A stretch of DNA of 64,000 nucleotides from positions 150,572 to 214,571 of the forward strand of contig NZ_FNIV01000006.1 of NCBI RefSeq assembly GCF_900104135.1, read 5' to 3'. Each line of letters begins with the position of its first letter. The first letter of the stretch is position 1. Under the pieces are notes generated by a model. That model was given only the letters and a program-made list of their open reading frames with translations, did no database searches and was not told the origin of the DNA. This DNA comes from Halomonas shengliensis (GTDB taxonomy: Bacteria; Pseudomonadota; Gammaproteobacteria; Pseudomonadales; Halomonadaceae). Positions 39,681 through 50,797 of the stretch are shown one piece after another. The translations under genes and the position numbers were made by a program.

Positions 39681-39722
39681 CCGACCGCCTTCGGCGAGCC
39701 GCAAGCGCCAAGGCGCAAGGAA

Positions 39723-39758
39723 AACCGCCCCCGCAGCCTGGCTGCGGGGGCGGTTCTT
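39723..39758 (+). terminator. Terminator downstream of pnp
   Basis: AACCGCCCCCGCAGC/GCTGCGGGGGCGGTT is a 15-bp perfect stem with a 3-nt loop, followed by CTTTATTT. A textbook Rho-independent terminator ending the rimP-pnp cluster. Confidence 0.92.
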
Positions 39759-39780
39759 TATTTCTGGCTTAGAGGAGGCG

Positions 39781-39905
39781 CTGATTCATGTCGCGAGCGA
39801 TGAGAGGCTGATCGTCGCCGGAGCGCAGGAACCGGAGTGTAGCTCGCTACATGAGGATTCCGAGCACCGCCGGCGGTCAGGATATCGAGCGCAGCAATGA
39901 ATCAG
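39781..39905. repeat. Palindromic intergenic repeat, copy 2 (downstream of pnp), inverted to copy 1
   Basis: About 125 bp, bounded by CTGATTCAT (39781-39789) and ATGAATCAG (39897-39905). Read on the minus strand it carries the same blocks as copy 1: CCGCCGGCGGTGC, ATCCTCATG, TGTAGCGAGCTACA (plus-strand 39838-39851), CTCCGGTTCCTGCGC and CAGCCTCTCATCGCTCG. Copy 1 has about 14 extra bases between the first two blocks. The ends differ between the copies although both are inverted repeats. Confidence 0.8.
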
Positions 39906-39912
39906 TGTTTCC

Positions 39913-41088
<1,176 letters not shown>

Positions 41089-41258
41089 GGGAGCACTCTC
41101 CTCGCTGGAAAGACGGGCTTGCGGCCTTGTCGCGACTGCCGGACACGACCGGGGTCTCTCAGCATAGGGGACTCTTGTGCGCCGCGGCAATGCCTGGGTG
41201 ACGGCCATTGGTGGTACGGGCCGAGAGGGCGGCGGACCGAGGACCGCCGCGCCGGGGC

Positions 41259-41639
41259 TCAAGCCATCTGGACGGGGATGGCGTGGCTGGTATGGCTGAC
41301 CACGTTACCTTCCTGGAGGTAGACCAGCGCCGGCTGGTGGCTGTCGAGCTCGGCGTCGCTGTAGTGGGCGTAGCTGCAGATGATCACCCGCTGGCCTTCG
41401 CTTGCCAGGTGGGCGGCGGCGCCGTTCACCGAGATCACCTTCGAGCCCTCCTCGGCGCGGATGGCATAGGTGGTGAAGCGCTGGCCGTTCTCGACGTTGT
41501 AGATCTGGATCTGCTCGTTCTCGCGGATGCCGGCCATGTCGAGCAGCTCGCCGTCGATGGCACAGGAGCCCTCGTAGTTGAGCACGGCATGGGTGACGCG
41601 GGCCATGTGCAGCTTGGCCTTGAGCATGATGGTGTACAT
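41259..41639 (-). CDS. panD: Aspartate 1-decarboxylase proenzyme
   Basis: 126 residues. The self-cleavage site is Gly24-Ser25 in NYEGSCAID, which yields the pyruvoyl group. [16 protein letters not shown] and [19 protein letters not shown] are conserved. It makes beta-alanine from aspartate for pantothenate. Last gene of panB-panC-panD; panC precedes it by 28 nt. Confidence 0.97.
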   Translation of the reverse strand: MYTIMLKAKLHMARVTHAVLNYEGSCAIDGELLDMAGIRENEQIQIYNVENGQRFTTYAIRAEEGSKVISVNGAAAHLASEGQRVIICSYAHYSDAELDSHQPALVYLQEGNVVSHTSHAIPVQMA

Positions 41640-41667
41640 CGGGGCAGGGTCCTCCGGGTGGGCCGCG

Positions 41668-42516
41668 TCAGCGCGGCAGGGTCAGCGTGAGGTTGTCGAT
41701 CAGTCGGGTGGGGCCGAGGCGCGCGGCGGCCAGCAGCACCGCCTCGCGGGTGGTGGCGGTGACCGGCCCCAGGTCGGCGGCGCGCAGCTCCAGGTAGTCC
41801 GGCGTGAAACCGGCCTGGTGCAGGCGCCCGAGGCCCTCCTCGAGGCTCGGGGCGATCTCGGCGCCGCCTTCCAGGGCGTCGCGCAGCGCGCACAGTGTGC
41901 GATGGAGCTCGGGCGCGGTGGCGCGCTGGGCGCCATCCAGGTAGCCGTTGCGCGAGGAGAGTGCCAGGCCATCCTCGGCGCGCACGATAGGCACGCCGAC
42001 GATCTCGATGGGGAAGTGCAGGTCGGCCACCATGCGGCGGATCACCGCCAGCTGCTGGTAGTCCTTCTCACCGAAGCAGGCGAGGTCGGGCTGCACCAGG
42101 TTGAAGAGCATGCCCACCACCGTGGAGACGCCGTCGAAGTGGCCCGGTCGCGAGGCGCCGCACAGGCCCTCGGTGACCTCGGGGACCACGATGCGGGTCT
42201 GGGCCTCGAGGCCGCGGGGGTAGACGGTGGCGGTATCGGGGGCGAACAGCAGGTCGCAGCCGGCCGCCTCGAGCCGCGCCTGGTCATCCTCCAGGGTGCG
42301 CGGGTAGGCGTCGAGATCCTCCCCCGCACCGAACTGCAGCGGGTTGACGAAGATGGTGGCGATCACCACCTCCGCCCGCTCGCGGGCGGCGGCGACCAGC
42401 GCCAGGTGGCCGTCGTGCAGGTTGCCCATGGTGGGCACCAGGGCGATGCGATCGCCGCGCCGACGGGCGTCGCCCAGCGCCTCGCGCAGGGCGGGAATCT
42501 CTCTCAGGGTACGCAT
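41668..42516 (-). CDS. panC: Pantothenate synthetase
   Basis: 282 residues. The nucleotidyl-transferase motif [16 protein letters not shown] contains the HxGH-like signature. [35 protein letters not shown] and ALSSRNGYL are family motifs. It joins pantoate and beta-alanine using ATP. It sits between panB and panD, and all three act in one pathway to pantothenate and coenzyme A. Confidence 0.97.
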   Translation of the reverse strand: MRTLREIPALREALGDARRRGDRIALVPTMGNLHDGHLALVAAARERAEVVIATIFVNPLQFGAGEDLDAYPRTLEDDQARLEAAGCDLLFAPDTATVYPRGLEAQTRIVVPEVTEGLCGASRPGHFDGVSTVVGMLFNLVQPDLACFGEKDYQQLAVIRRMVADLHFPIEIVGVPIVRAEDGLALSSRNGYLDGAQRATAPELHRTLCALRDALEGGAEIAPSLEEGLGRLHQAGFTPDYLELRAADLGPVTATTREAVLLAAARLGPTRLIDNLTLTLPR

Positions 42517-42553
42517 GGCGAAGTTCCGGCTGGAAGCGGTCGTCAGACCGCGG

Positions 42554-43345
42554 TCAGAAACAGTGCTCCTCGGCGGGGAAGCGCCGCGCCTTGACGTCCT
42601 CGTGGTAGCGACGGAAGGCGCCGTGGATGTCCTCGGCCTCGGCCATGAAGTTCTTCACGAAGCGCGGCTTGCGCCCGGGGGTGACGTCGAGCACGTCGTG
42701 CATGACCAGTATCTGGCCGTCGGTGTCGGGCCCGGCGCCGATGCCGATCACCGGCACCTCCAGGGCCTCGCTGATGGCGCGGCCCAGGCTTGCCGGCACG
42801 CACTCCAGCAGGATCACCGAGGCGCCGGCCTCGATCAGGGTGCGGGCGTCCTCGAGGATCTGGCCGGCGCGCTCGGCCTCGCGGCCCTGCACCTTGTAGC
42901 CCCCCAGCTGGTAGACGGTCTGCGGGGTCAGGCCGAGGTGGGCGCATACCGGCACCCCGCGGCGGGTCAGCTCACGGATGCCGTCGGCCATCCACGCCTC
43001 GCCCTCCACCTTGACCAGCTCGGCGCCGGCGCGCATCAGCTCGCCGGCGTTCTCCAGCAGCCGCTCGGTGCTGGCGTTGCCCATGAAGGGCAGGTCGACC
43101 ATCAGCAGGCTCGCCCCCTTGCCGCGGGCGACACAGCGGGTGTGGTAGCAGATCTCCTCGAGGGTGACCGGCAGGGTGCTGGCGTGGCCCTGGAGGACCA
43201 TGCCCAGGGAGTCGCCCACCAGCAGCACCTCGATGCCGGCCTCGCTGGCGGCCCGGGCGAAGGAGGCATCGTAGGCGGTCAGGCAGCTGAAGGTCTCACC
43301 GGCGCGCTTGAAGGCCTGCAGCGTGCTCAGGGTGACGGGTTTCAT
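42554..43345 (-). CDS. panB: 3-methyl-2-oxobutanoate hydroxymethyltransferase
   Basis: 263 residues, TIM-barrel Pan[63 protein letters not shown] holds the metal-binding Asp, and [14 protein letters not shown] and [19 protein letters not shown] are conserved. It makes ketopantoate from alpha-ketoisovalerate with methylene-THF. First gene of panBCD. The 100 bp upstream contain a TGTTAC/GTAACA array like that upstream of the crcZ-like gene, so CbrB control is possible. Confidence 0.97.
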   Translation of the reverse strand: MKPVTLSTLQAFKRAGETFSCLTAYDASFARAASEAGIEVLLVGDSLGMVLQGHASTLPVTLEEICYHTRCVARGKGASLLMVDLPFMGNASTERLLENAGELMRAGAELVKVEGEAWMADGIRELTRRGVPVCAHLGLTPQTVYQLGGYKVQGREAERAGQILEDARTLIEAGASVILLECVPASLGRAISEALEVPVIGIGAGPDTDGQILVMHDVLDVTPGRKPRFVKNFMAEAEDIHGAFRRYHEDVKARRFPAEEHCF

Positions 43346-43406
43346 GGCGTGCTCTCTCGGTTGTGGCGTCGGGACCCGGGCTGGACCGGCCCGTCTGACC
43401 CGCGAT

Positions 43407-43474
43407 TGTTACCCGATTCGCCTTGCTGTGTCGATGGGTAACACTTTATCGGACCTGGCGCTCGTTCGGTAACA
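43407..43474 (-). promoter_or_regulatory. CbrB-type site array upstream of panB
   Basis: On the plus strand: TGTTAC (43407-43412), GTAACA (43438-43443) and GTAACA (43469-43474). The first continues as TGTTACCCGAT; the second is preceded by GCTGTGT at a 5-nt spacing. The same composite, TGTTACCCGAA...GCTGTGT-N5-GGTAACA, occurs upstream of the crcZ-like RNA. TGTTAC/GTAACA half-sites are known for CbrB in Pseudomonas putida. The third site lies inside the end of folK. I found no sigma-54 promoter before panB. Confidence 0.5.
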
Positions 43475-43952
43475 CTCGCAGCGTCCCCGGGGCGGGGCGT
43501 GCGGCCTCCAGGTCGGCCAGGCGCCGGCCGTCCGGGAGGCTGAGCCCGGGCGCCACCGCCAGCAGTGGCACCACCACGAAGGCGCGGCGGGTCATCTCCG
43601 GGTGCGGCAGGGTCAGGCGCGGCAGCGCGAGACGGCTGTCATCGAACAGTAGCAGATCCAGGTCGAGGGTGCGGGGGCCCCAGCGCCGGCCGCGGACCCG
43701 GCGATGGCGCTGCTCCAGGGCCTGCAGCTGGTCGAGCAGTGCCAGCGGCGAGAGTCGGGTCTCCAGGCAGGCCACGGCGTTGATGAAGTCGGGCTGGTCC
43801 TGGGGGCCGACGGGACGGCTGGCGTAGAGCCCTGAGGCTGCCCGGCGGCGGGTCAGCGGTAGGCGGTCGAGGGCGTCGAGGGCCCGGGCGACCTGCGCAT
43901 CGGGCTCCTCGAGGTTGCTGCCCAGGCCGACCCAGGCGCGGTGCAGGCTCAT
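43446..43952 (-). CDS. folK: 6-hydroxymethyl-7,8-dihydropterin pyrophosphokinase
   Basis: 168 residues. AWVGLGSNLEEPDAQVARALDAL is at the start, and the ATP/Mg site is RVRGRRWGPRTLDLDLLLFD, followed by LPHPEMTRRAFVVVPLLAVAPG. It transfers pyrophosphate from ATP to the pterin just before FolP in folate synthesis. The start overlaps the pcnB stop by 4 nt, so it is coupled with pcnB as in Pseudomonas. Confidence 0.96.
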   Translation of the reverse strand: MSLHRAWVGLGSNLEEPDAQVARALDALDRLPLTRRRAASGLYASRPVGPQDQPDFINAVACLETRLSPLALLDQLQALEQRHRRVRGRRWGPRTLDLDLLLFDDSRLALPRLTLPHPEMTRRAFVVVPLLAVAPGLSLPDGRRLADLEAARPAPGTLRVLPNERQVR

Positions 43953-45358
43953 GCGTCGGGGCTGCCGCCACCGTTGTCGCGGCGGGGCTTGCGGCGCCGC
44001 CGGCGCTTCTTGCGTCCGGGCTTGCCGCTGCCGGCGGGATGGGCGCCGACCTTGTCCAGCAGCCGGGCCTGCTCGTGTTCGTCGGCGTCCTGGAAGGCGG
44101 TCCACCAGTCGCCGAGGCCTGGGGCGATCTCGCCGGCGGCCTCGCGCAGCAGCAGCATGTCGTAGGCGGCGCGGAAGCGCGGGTGCTCGCGGGTCTGGAA
44201 GACGCGGCGGCCGCGGCGCAGCGGCAGGCGCTGCTGGAGGTCCCAGATGTCGCGCATGGGCAGGCTGAAGCGCTTGGGGATGGCGACATGCTGGAGCTGG
44301 CGCGAGACCACCTGCTGGGACGCCGCCTGCAGCGCAGGGATCGGCGGCAGGCCCCTGGCCTCCTGCTCGGCCTGGCGCTGCACCACCGGGGCCCAGAGCA
44401 GGGCGGCGAACAGGAAGGCCGGGGTGACCGGGCGCTCCTCGTGGATGCGCCGGTCGGTGCTGGCCAGCGCCTCCTCCACCAGGCGCTCGGCCCAGGGCAG
44501 CTCGTCCATCGCCTCGGCGGCCTCGGGGAAGAGCATCGCGAACAGGCCGTAGTGGCGCAGCAGGCGGAAGGTCTCGACGCCGTGGCCGCCCATGAACAGC
44601 TTGAGCACCTCGTCGAACAGGCGTGCCGGCGGGATCTGCAGCAGCAGCGGGGCAAGCTCGCCGATGGGCGCCTCGGTGTCCGGAGCGAGGTGGAAGTCGA
44701 GCTTGGCGGCGAAGCGCACGGCGCGCAGCATGCGTACCGGGTCCTCGCGGTAGCGGGTCGCCGGGTCGCCGATCAGGCGCAGGGTGCGCGCCTCGATGTC
44801 ACGCACGCCGTCGGCGAAGTCGTGGATCGAGAAGTCGGCGATGCTGTAGTAGAGGGCGTTGATGGTGAAGTCGCGGCGCAGGGCATCTTCCTGGATGTTG
44901 CCCCAGACGTTGTCGCGCAGCAGCAGGCCGTCGTCGGACTGTTGGGCGATGTGGTCGGCGTGATCGTCGCTCGGCTTGCCGCGGAAGGTGGTGACCTCGA
45001 TGACCTCGCGGCCGAAGCGGACGTGGACGATGCGGAAGCGGCGACCGATGATCCGCGAGTTGCGGAACAGGCCCTTGACCTCCTCGGGCGTGGCGTCGGT
45101 GGCCACGTCGAAGTCCTTGGGCATGCGCCCCAGCAGGGAGTCGCGGATGCAGCCGCCGACCAGGTAGGCCTCGAAGCCGGCGTTGTGGAGCCGGTAGAGC
45201 ACCTTGAGGGCGGCGTCGCTGAAGTGCTGGCGGGAGACCGGGTGCTCCTGGCGGGGGATGACGCGCACCTCGGGCAGGCCGGCGGCGGCCTCGGTGCCGA
45301 ACAGCGACTTCAGGCTCTCGCCGGGACTCTGCAGAAAACGGGTAAATCCTTTGAACAT
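43949..45358 (-). CDS. pcnB: Poly(A) polymerase I
   Basis: 469 residues. The nucleotidyltransferase head has AYLVGGCIRDSLLGRMPKDFDVATDATPEEVKGLFRNSRIIGRRFRIVHVRFGREVIEVTTFRG, with the GG and DxD signatures. The RNA-binding domain follows, and the C-terminus is very basic (KPGRKKRRRRRKPRRDN). It adds 3' poly(A) tails that promote RNA decay. Related to the CCA-adding enzyme, but the long basic tail and folK coupling support PcnB. Lies downstream of the crcZ-like gene. Confidence 0.95.
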   Translation of the reverse strand: MFKGFTRFLQSPGESLKSLFGTEAAAGLPEVRVIPRQEHPVSRQHFSDAALKVLYRLHNAGFEAYLVGGCIRDSLLGRMPKDFDVATDATPEEVKGLFRNSRIIGRRFRIVHVRFGREVIEVTTFRGKPSDDHADHIAQQSDDGLLLRDNVWGNIQEDALRRDFTINALYYSIADFSIHDFADGVRDIEARTLRLIGDPATRYREDPVRMLRAVRFAAKLDFHLAPDTEAPIGELAPLLLQIPPARLFDEVLKLFMGGHGVETFRLLRHYGLFAMLFPEAAEAMDELPWAERLVEEALASTDRRIHEERPVTPAFLFAALLWAPVVQRQAEQEARGLPPIPALQAASQQVVSRQLQHVAIPKRFSLPMRDIWDLQQRLPLRRGRRVFQTREHPRFRAAYDMLLLREAAGEIAPGLGDWWTAFQDADEHEQARLLDKVGAHPAGSGKPGRKKRRRRRKPRRDNGGGSPDA

Positions 45359-45540
45359 GCGGCGATATCGACTCGCAGGGCGGAAAAAGCTCGTGACAAG
45401 CGTAGGGCCGTGAGTGTAGCGGACCCCCGGGGGCTTGCATAGCGGCCGCCTCTTGCCGTCAGGGCTAGCGCAGTGAGTAATGCTGCGCCAGGCTTTCCCG
45501 GCGATAGGCCGGCCCTTGCCGTCCGGTCGCCAGACGTAGA

Positions 45541-45566
45541 AGGGGGAGGCCGGATGGCCTCCCCCT
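45541..45566 (-). terminator. Terminator of the crcZ-like RNA
   Basis: AGGGGGAGGCC/GGCCTCCCCCT is a perfect 11-bp stem with a 4-nt loop, followed on the minus strand by TCT. It is the first strong terminator-like hairpin on the minus strand after the AAC-rich region. The T-run is short, so efficiency is uncertain. Confidence 0.65.
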
Positions 45567-46058
45567 CAAGCAGTGTGGCAGCGTCCGTGCTGCTGGTTCT
45601 TCTTCGTGATGGCACATCGCCTTGAATACGCACCACAGTCACCAAGGAGGTCAGGCAAGCAGTGTTGTTATCCTTGTTGGCGCTCCCGGTGGTGACCGCC
45701 TCGTATTCAAAACAATAATCCAACCACGACGGCAGTGAGACTGCCTCCCCCCGGCGTGTTGCTGTTGTTTCCGGGGGTGCGCCTGGCTGGGCCCGTTATT
45801 GTTGTTCGTGGGCGTGTGGGCCGGCGCGTCGCGTCCTGTGTCTTCCGGTGCCTCGGTCGCTGCGGTTGTTGTTGTTCGGGTCGATCGCGTCGACCAGAGC
45901 CGAGGAGCCGGGCACTCGATGCTGTTGTTGTTGTTCGGTCTGGTGCCGTATGGCGTGATCCGCTTGGGTTGTTGTTGTGGCGGCGGATCTGTGTCACCCG
46001 GGCTGCGCTGTTGTTGTTGTGGCGGGCAGCGGGCGACGCCGGAACTTGTTTTTCTTGC
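45541..46058 (-). ncRNA. crcZ: CrcZ-like catabolite-repression decoy sRNA
   Basis: On the minus strand this non-coding stretch has at least seven runs of ARN triplets (mostly AAC), complementary to plus-strand 45758-45770, 45795-45806, 45864-45876, 45921-45935, 45968-45978, 46007-46020 and 46045-46056. Such runs bind the distal face of Hfq. In Pseudomonas, CrcZ has the same motifs, lies between cbrB and pcnB and is made from a CbrB-activated sigma-54 promoter; all three hold here. By analogy it sequesters Hfq/Crc and lifts catabolite repression. Predicted length is about 518 nt. A long hairpin (45622-45710) marks the 3' part. Ends are predictions. Confidence 0.82.
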
Positions 46059-46068
46059 CCTGTTAGAT

Positions 46069-46084
46069 AGCAGTCGGCGTGCCA
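46069..46084 (-). promoter_or_regulatory. Sigma-54 promoter of the crcZ-like RNA
   Basis: The minus strand reads TGGCACGCCGACTGCT. It matches the -24/-12 consensus TGGCACG-N4-TTGCW at all fixed positions but one (CTGC for TTGC). The invariant GG and GC are correctly spaced. The predicted start is near 46058, just before the first AAN motif. Confidence 0.85.
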
Positions 46085-46158
46085 GTCCTGTTTTATCCCT
46101 TTAATGACAGCACCTTACATGGGTGAGGCGACGGGCGGCGCCGGAGGAGTCCGGCGAG

Positions 46159-46234
46159 TGTTACCCGAATGGCACTGGGATGGGGCACTGGCTGTGTGGG
46201 ACGGTAACAAATGGGGCAGGGTGGGCCGGTAACA
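46159..46234 (-). promoter_or_regulatory. CbrB-type upstream activator sites for crcZ
   Basis: Three half-sites: TGTTAC (46159-46164), GTAACA (46204-46209) and GTAACA (46229-46234), placed 75-150 bp upstream of the -24 element, a usual distance for sigma-54 activators. The middle one is preceded by GCTGTGT (46191-46197). The half-site sequence agrees with the CbrB sites described in Pseudomonas putida. Spacing within the array differs from the close TGTTAC-GTAACA pairs reported there. Confidence 0.65.
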
Positions 46235-46303
46235 CCGGCCATGGGGCCTCTCCGGAGGTCGGGGCAGGCCTCTAGCACCATGGTCGCATGGACGTGGGGC
46301 GGG

Positions 46304-47688
<1,385 letters not shown>

Positions 47689-47692
<4 letters not shown>

Positions 47693-50622
47693 CGGGGTGT
47701 CTCACCCTCCTTCTGGTGGCGCGGCAGCCACACCGAGATGCGGGTGCCGTGCGCGTGTCCCGGCGGCGGCGAGGCGACGTCGAGCCGGCCGTGGTGCTCG
47801 GCGATGATGGTGTAGACCAGCGGCAGGCCGAGCCCGGTGCCTTCGCCGGGGGGCTTGGTGGTGGTGAAGGGCTCGAACAGGCGGTCGCGCACGCCCTCGT
47901 CGATGCCGCTGCCCTGGTCGATGACGTCGAGGCGCACGCCATCGCCCTCCACGCGGGCCTCGATGGTCACGCCGTCGCCGGCACGGCTGGCGTCGCGGGC
48001 GTTGCTCAGCAGGTTGACCATCACCTGCAGCAGGCGCTGGGCGTCGCCCTCCACGCCGGCCTCGGCCGGGCAGCGGTTGTCGAAGCGGATATCGTCCCCC
48101 GAGCGGGCGAGGTGGATCAAGTGGATCGCCTCGTCCACCACCTCGGCCAGCAGGACCCGGTCCAGCGGGCGGTCGGGCAGGTGGCGACCGCCATGGGCGA
48201 AGCCCACCAGCGAGGAGACGATGCGCGAGACGCGGTCGGTGAGCTGCTGGATCTGCTCGGCGGTCTGCAGCACCTCGGGGTCGTCGGTGTCGTAGCGCAG
48301 GTTCTGGGCCAGCGAGGAGATGCCGGTGATGGGGTTGCCGATCTCGTGGGCGACCCCGGCGGCCAGCTGGCCGATGGAGGCGAGCCGTGCGGCGTGTACC
48401 AGCTCGTCCTCCAGCCACTTCATCTCGCTGTGGTCCTCCACCAGGATCACCCGTCCGCCGGGCTCGTCCTCCTCGCCGGCGAGCTCCGCCTGGTGCAGGC
48501 TCAGGTAGCGGGTGGTGCCCGCCAGGGTGACCGGCTGCTTGTAGAGCTGGGGCGCCTCGCTCTCGAGGACGCGTCCCAGCAGCTCGCCCCAGGGAGCGGG
48601 CAGGCCGTCGCGTCGCGAGCCGATCACGCTGGCGCCCTCGATGCCCGAGAGCCGGGCCAGGGCGTCGTTCCACATCAACAGCTCGCCATCCTCGCCGAAG
48701 GCGCATAGCCCCACCGGCAGCCGGGCCAGGGTGCGGCGGTGGTAACGGCGCAGGCCGTCGAGCTCCCGGGCCAGGCCGGTGAGGCGCGAGCGGTAGGCCT
48801 CCAGGCGGCTTTCGACGAAGTGGATGTCCTCGGTGGCGCCCGGCCCGCCCTGGCGATAGGGCAGGTAGCGATCGACGATGTCCTGGGCCACCGAGGGGCC
48901 CATCAGCCCGGAGAGGTTGGCCTGAAGGCGGTCACGCAGGCGACGCAGGGCGTAGGGGCGGCCCTCCAGCGGTGAGAGGCCGAGGTCGTCCAGGGCGCGG
49001 TCGACCTCGCGGCTGGCCACCGACTCGCCCAGGGCGCGGGCCAGCCGCGCCTTGAACTCCTCGCCGTTGGCCGCCTCCAGGGGCAGGCGCTTGGGGCGGA
49101 TCACGGCGTCCACCGAGCAGGCCTCGGCGGCGGCGCGCTCGCCCTCGGAGGTGGGGGTGGCCAGCGAGACGACGATGAACACCAGGGCGTTGGTGGCCAG
49201 CGAGACCAGGGTGACGACGTACCAGTCGGGTTCGCCGGCCAGCACCTCGAGGCCGGGGGGCAGCAGCACCAGCGCGGGCAGCCCGGTGAGCAGCGGCAGC
49301 CACAGCCCGGCCAGCCACACCAGCACCCCGGCTACCAGCCCCGCGACCATCCCCTTGCGGTTGGCCCCCGGCCAGTAGAGCAGGGCCAGCAGGCCGGGCA
49401 GGCACTGGGCCATGCCCACGAAGGCGGCCAGCCCCAGGCTCGTCAGGTCGTGGTTGAGGCCCACCACGCGGTAGAACAGCCAGCCGCCCAGCACCACCGC
49501 CAGCACCAGGCCGCGGCGCAGCCACTGCAGCCAGCGGTAGAGGTCCTGCTGGGCCTCCGGCGGGTGGGCCACCAGGAAGACGTGGTTGACCAGCATCCGC
49601 GACAGCGCCAGGGCGATCAGCAGGGTGGTGGCGCCGGTGGCGGCCAGGCCGGCGAGGAAGGCCAGGGCCTGCAGCGCCAGCGAGTCGGAGAGGCCGAACG
49701 CCAGGTAGGCGACACCCAGCGGCGCCTCGGCCTCGAGCGCCTGACCGGCCCACAGGATCAGCGGCACCGGCAGCGCCATCAGCAGCAGGAACAGCGGCAA
49801 GGCCCAGCTGGCCTGCAGCAGGGTGTGGCGCGAGCGGGTCTCGGTGAACACCAGGTGGAAGATGTGCGGCATCATCAGGCCGGCGAAGAACAGCAGCAGC
49901 AGCGAGCGCCAGTGGGCGGGGTCGGTCTGCACCACGCTCGCCTGGTGCGCCTGGCCGGGCCCCTCGAGCCAGGCCTGGACGCTGGCCGGGCCGTCGAAGA
50001 CCGCGAACAGGGCGAAGGCCCCGAGGCCCAGCATGGCGGCCAGCTTGATCAGCGAGGAGAGCGCCAGCACCGCCAGCAGGCTGTCGTGGCGGCCGTCGAT
50101 GCGCCGGCGCCCGACGAACAGCATGTCGAACAGTGCCAGCAGCAGGCAGAAGGCCAGCGCCAGGGAGGCCGGCGAGGCGGCGCCGGTCATCAGGTAGATG
50201 GCATTGCCCATGGTCTGCACCTGCAGCGCCAGCAGCGGCAGCACCGCCAGCAGGCTGATCAGGGTGACCAGGCTGCCGACCCAGCGCGAGCGGTAGCGGA
50301 AGGCGAAGAGGTCGGCCAGGGAGGCCAGCTGGTGGGTGCGCACCATGCGCTGGATCGGCACCAGCAGCACCGGCGCCAGCAGGAAGGCGCCGGCCACCCC
50401 CAGATAGTAGGTGAGATAGCCGTAGCCGGCGGTGGCGGCGAGCTCCAGGCTGCCGTAGATGGCCCAGGCGCTGGCGTAGACCCCCAGCGCCAGGGTGGTG
50501 ACCAGCGGGTGGCGGGTGACCCGGGTGGGCACCAGCCCGCGCTCCACCGCCAGCGCGCAGAGCAGCAGCAGCAGCAGGAAGCCGGCGCCCACGCCGAGCA
50601 TGGTCACCAGGCTAGCGCTCAT
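47689..50622 (-). CDS. cbrA: Sensor histidine kinase CbrA with SSS-transporter domain
   Basis: 977 residues. The N-terminal half has about 13 membrane helices of the sodium/solute symporter family. A linker and PAS domain (about 600-720, [35 protein letters not shown]) precede the kinase core: the phospho-accepting His near residue 760 in [14 protein letters not shown], then [21 protein letters not shown] and [12 protein letters not shown]. Size and order equal Pseudomonas CbrA, which controls carbon/nitrogen use and can transport histidine. Overlaps cbrX by 11 nt and cbrB by 4 nt. Confidence 0.95.
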
Positions 50623-50788
50623 CGAGCTTCCTCTTCTGTTCCAGCCACAGGGTCAGGGCGATCAGCACGCCCCAGATGACGAAGGGTCGGTACCAGGCGA
50701 CGCCGGGGCTGCCCCAGCCGCTCATCATCAGTGGCGAGAGCAGGTAGCCGCCCAGCACCAGGAACAGCATCAGCCGATAGACGTACAT
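50612..50788 (-). CDS. cbrX: Small membrane protein upstream of cbrA (CbrX-like)
   Basis: 58 residues, MYVYRLMLFLVLGGYLLSPL at the start and LDER at the end, with two hydrophobic segments (about 3-22 and 36-50). The stop codon lies inside the cbrA start region (11-nt overlap), so translation of the two is coupled. Pseudomonas has a similar small ORF, cbrX, upstream of cbrA. The function is unknown. The ATG is preceded by GGAGACG. Too small for firm homology, but the architecture is convincing. Confidence 0.75.
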   Translation of the reverse strand: MYVYRLMLFLVLGGYLLSPLMMSGWGSPGVAWYRPFVIWGVLIALTLWLEQKRKLDER

Positions 50789-50797
50789 GGCGTCTCC

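Noticed and set aside
43346..43406. Sigma-54 promoter for panB below the TGTTAC/GTAACA array
   Set aside because: No GG-N10-GC pair with reasonable flanks on the minus strand; any CbrB effect there would need another promoter or mechanism.
45758..46056. CRISPR-like regular repeats
   Set aside because: The repeated unit is only 11-15 bp of GTT triplets with variable spacing, and there are no cas genes; it fits Hfq motifs, not CRISPR.
45735..46104. Plus-strand open frames through the GTTGTTGTT region between pcnB and cbrB
   Set aside because: They translate to Val/Val/Leu and Cys runs with no ribosome-binding site or homology; the repeats are explained by an AAC-rich minus-strand RNA.
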